NCBI RefSeq assembly: GCF_019977655.1
Contig: NZ_AP024849.1
Coordinates: 1,459,001 to 1,523,000, forward strand
From: Clostridium gelidum
GTDB lineage: Bacteria; Bacillota; Clostridia; Clostridiales; Clostridiaceae
Direction of reading: 5' to 3'
DNA length: 64,000 bases
Part shown: piece after piece, positions 61,943-64,000 of the stretch
Position numbering within the stretch: position 1 is the first letter of the stretch
How the letters are laid out: the number at the start of each line of letters is the position of its first letter
Translations under genes and position numbers: made by a program
Notes under the pieces: generated by a model
Databases searched by the model: none
What the model was told of the DNA's origin: nothing
Seen by the model: the letters and a program-made list of their open reading frames with translations, nothing else

Positions 61943-64000
61943 TTGAGCAAAATAAAAGATAAGAAGATTGTTTTAAAGAGAGTAAGTTTGTTGATATGTT
62001 TGATATTATTATTTACATTAATGAATATACCAATATTTACTGTTAAAGCAGATGATGTTGCATCAAAGCCACAATTTACAGTATCAATCGACTCATATAT
62101 ACCTACAGATCCTAAAATAGGTGAAGATATAACAATTCGAGGCACAATAACTCCACAACCATTTAAAATACCAGTGCCAGCAAAGGAAATTGTTTTGGTA
62201 TTAGATACTTCAGGTAGTATGGATGATAAGGTTACAACAATGTGTACAAATGAAAGAATTGGATATCAGATACAGGGGCATTATGAAGGTGAGAGTTATG
62301 CTGATCGAGTATGGATTACTAGTCATTGGTCAAATGATTATTGTAAAGAACATGCAAAAGAAGGTGATCATCAATCAACCAAAATAAATGAACTTAAAAA
62401 AGCAGCTAAAAACTTTGTTAATACAATGAAAACTGAAACAAATTTAAAGATTGGAATAGTTACATTTTCAGGGGATTCAACCAATAAGGAGGCATTAATT
62501 CCATCAAGTCAATCGGATGCGCTAAATACAGTTATTGAGAATTTGGATGCAGATGGAGGTACCAATACAGGTGAAGGATTAAGAAGAGCAACATATTTAT
62601 TATCTAGTAGTCCTAATAGTACAGCTAATAAAACAATAGTATTTATGTCAGATGGAATTCCAACATATTACAATTGGCAGCAGACTAGTGAAGCCGGTTG
62701 GACATGGGGGAATTATAATGGCAAATATTATAAATATTATAGTCGTGATTATTCGGGGAATTATAAATTTGTAGCAAATTATGGACTAGATTATAATCAT
62801 ATGCCATATGGTTATTACAAGGATGGCCCATATGAGGGGAATTATGAAGGCTATAAATATCAGGAAGCACAATATAATTATTATACAGAGATAAATAAAG
62901 AGAGTTTTTCTGATGATGATCATGTAAGCCGTATGGGAACGGGATATTCAGATGAAGATGGAAAATGTCTAAAATATGCAACAACAATAGGAGAAGAGAT
63001 TAAAACTAAGGGATATAATGTTTTTTCAATTGGTTATGGATTAGATGATTCTGGAAATCCCAAAATGAAGCAAATTCATGATTCAATGAGTGGAGTTGAT
63101 TCTAATTTTTTTAAGACAGATGCTGGTGCAATAGATAGTGTATTTAAGACAATAGCAGCTAAAATTAAAGATAATTATCCTATAACAAACATTGATTTTA
63201 ATTTTAATCCTGATAGTGGGACAACCATAGATGTTGTAGGAGGAAATAGAATTAGACTTAACGATATTATCTATAAAAAAGACTCAGAAAGTAATGGAAT
63301 AATTATATATAAAGCAGCGCCGGTTCCATTTACAATAACAATTAAATCAAAAATAGCTGGTGATAATATACCGGTATTTACAAAATCAACAATAACATTC
63401 CCATGGAATACAGAGACAATTTCAGTAAATGTACCAGCTACGAAAATAAACGTAAGAGACAACGAGCTACCGTATATAGAAGCAGCTCCTAGCGCTATTC
63501 ACTATCCATGTAAATCAGGAGAGGATGTTACAATCACATATAATATAACGCCACATGATTTTATATATAGTGATATGTCATCACAGATGATTCCTAAAGA
63601 TGTAGTTATAGTGCTCGACACATCGAGTGGAATGAGCGATGGAGATAAAATAGGAACATTTAAAAATGCAGCGTGGAATGACTTGCTAAACAATAGTATT
63701 TTTACTACCAAACCTATGAAATATGGTTTGGTAACATATAATTCAGATGCAGTTGTTAGTCAAGATTTGACGGATAATAAAACTCAATTTAATGATAATG
63801 TAATAAAAAACATTCAACTATCAACTTCAGTTGATAGAAATATAGGATCAGCAATAGATAAAGCAAATGGAATTTTGCAAAAAGATACATCAGATGCTAA
63901 AAAATATTTAATATTATTATCTTCAGGTGATGTTACTTATACTCAAAATCAAATGAATAGTATAAAGGATAAGGGGTATAAGGTGTTGAGTATGGCATTA
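61943..64000 (+). CDS. Secreted protein with two VWA domains, probable pilus-associated adhesin (partial)
   Basis: The frame opens at TTG 61943 after GGAGGAAG and is still open at the window end, giving over 685 residues. A signal peptide ends near residue 38 (FTVKA). The first VWA domain (about 85-400) has a full MIDAS: DTSGSMDD, GGTNTGEGL and MSDG. It carries two inserts: a cysteine-flanked loop just after the first motif and an 80-residue Tyr/Gly/Asn-rich stretch after MSDGIPT. A second VWA domain starts near residue 552 with DTSSGMS, which lacks a standard DxSxS. The gene directly follows the minor pilins, which suggests a tip adhesin. Confidence 0.85.
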   Translation, partial: MSKIKDKKIVLKRVSLLICLILLFTLMNIPIFTVKADDVASKPQFTVSIDSYIPTDPKIGEDITIRGTITPQPFKIPVPAKEIVLVLDTSGSMDDKVTTMCTNERIGYQIQGHYEGESYADRVWITSHWSNDYCKEHAKEGDHQSTKINELKKAAKNFVNTMKTETNLKIGIVTFSGDSTNKEALIPSSQSDALNTVIENLDADGGTNTGEGLRRATYLLSSSPNSTANKTIVFMSDGIPTYYNWQQTSEAGWTWGNYNGKYYKYYSRDYSGNYKFVANYGLDYNHMPYGYYKDGPYEGNYEGYKYQEAQYNYYTEINKESFSDDDHVSRMGTGYSDEDGKCLKYATTIGEEIKTKGYNVFSIGYGLDDSGNPKMKQIHDSMSGVDSNFFKTDAGAIDSVFKTIAAKIKDNYPITNIDFNFNPDSGTTIDVVGGNRIRLNDIIYKKDSESNGIIIYKAAPVPFTITIKSKIAGDNIPVFTKSTITFPWNTETISVNVPATKINVRDNELPYIEAAPSAIHYPCKSGEDVTITYNITPHDFIYSDMSSQMIPKDVVIVLDTSSGMSDGDKIGTFKNAAWNDLLNNSIFTTKPMKYGLVTYNSDAVVSQDLTDNKTQFNDNVIKNIQLSTSVDRNIGSAIDKANGILQKDTSDAKKYLILLSSGDVTYTQNQMNSIKDKGYKVLSMAL

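Overview
The window is low-GC, with short intergenic spacing, strong AGGAGG-type ribosome binding sites and frequent TTG/GTG starts. Gene content is typical of a spore-forming, anaerobic Clostridium of the cluster I type: a YunB sporulation protein, 2[4Fe-4S] ferredoxin-like protein, AzlCD, a glycine riboswitch and Gram-positive type IV pilus genes without PilP/PilQ. The genus is an inference from content and base composition; no rRNA is present to settle it.

Region 1 (1-7050) is accessory. It starts with the C-terminal tail of an unseen gene, followed by an immunity-type gene (Imm49-like), a toxin-tail remnant, a double-CxxC protein of immunity type and a frameshifted gene that ends next to a DDE transposase. 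A deleted second transposase copy, an Rpn-type PD-(D/E)XK nuclease with a truncated paralogue, a Uma2 nuclease and an overlapping MntA/HepT pair follow. This reads as a decayed polymorphic-toxin immunity array next to defence and mobile-element genes.

Region 2 (7060-17650) is mainly housekeeping: azlCD, a ferredoxin-type protein, a universal stress protein, trpS with two small companions, an M29 aminopeptidase, and the polA-coaE-slt operon. A tRNA-Leu(GAG) follows at 17747.

Region 3 (18270-35040) holds two tandem YhgE/Pip membrane proteins, two tandem membrane histidine kinases without a response regulator, TspO, a HAD phosphatase, a PHP hydrolase, a tandem glycine riboswitch controlling a CycA-like permease, acylphosphatase, Ndk and a membrane-anchored protein. 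Dispersed structured repeats of three families sit in the gaps here.

Region 4 (35380-47330) holds a class A penicillin-binding protein, yunB, hpt, hflX (with a JAMM-like N-terminal domain), two poorly known genes, a MocR-type regulator, and YigZ and YebC family genes.

Region 5 (48630-end) is a type IV pilus locus: pilT, pilD, pilB, pilC, pilA, pilM, pilN, pilO, two minor pilins flanking a large PilX-like protein, and finally a secreted two-VWA-domain protein that runs off the window and is likely a pilus-associated adhesin. PilB carries the MshEN motif that binds c-di-GMP in relatives.

The most notable signals not explained by genes are two families of intergenic elements (I and II) whose copies differ by compensating base changes in helices while loops stay constant. 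This suggests selected RNA or DNA structure. A third, AT-rich inverted repeat family has inserted into the glycine riboswitch, apparently at the tip of a helix so that the aptamer core is kept.
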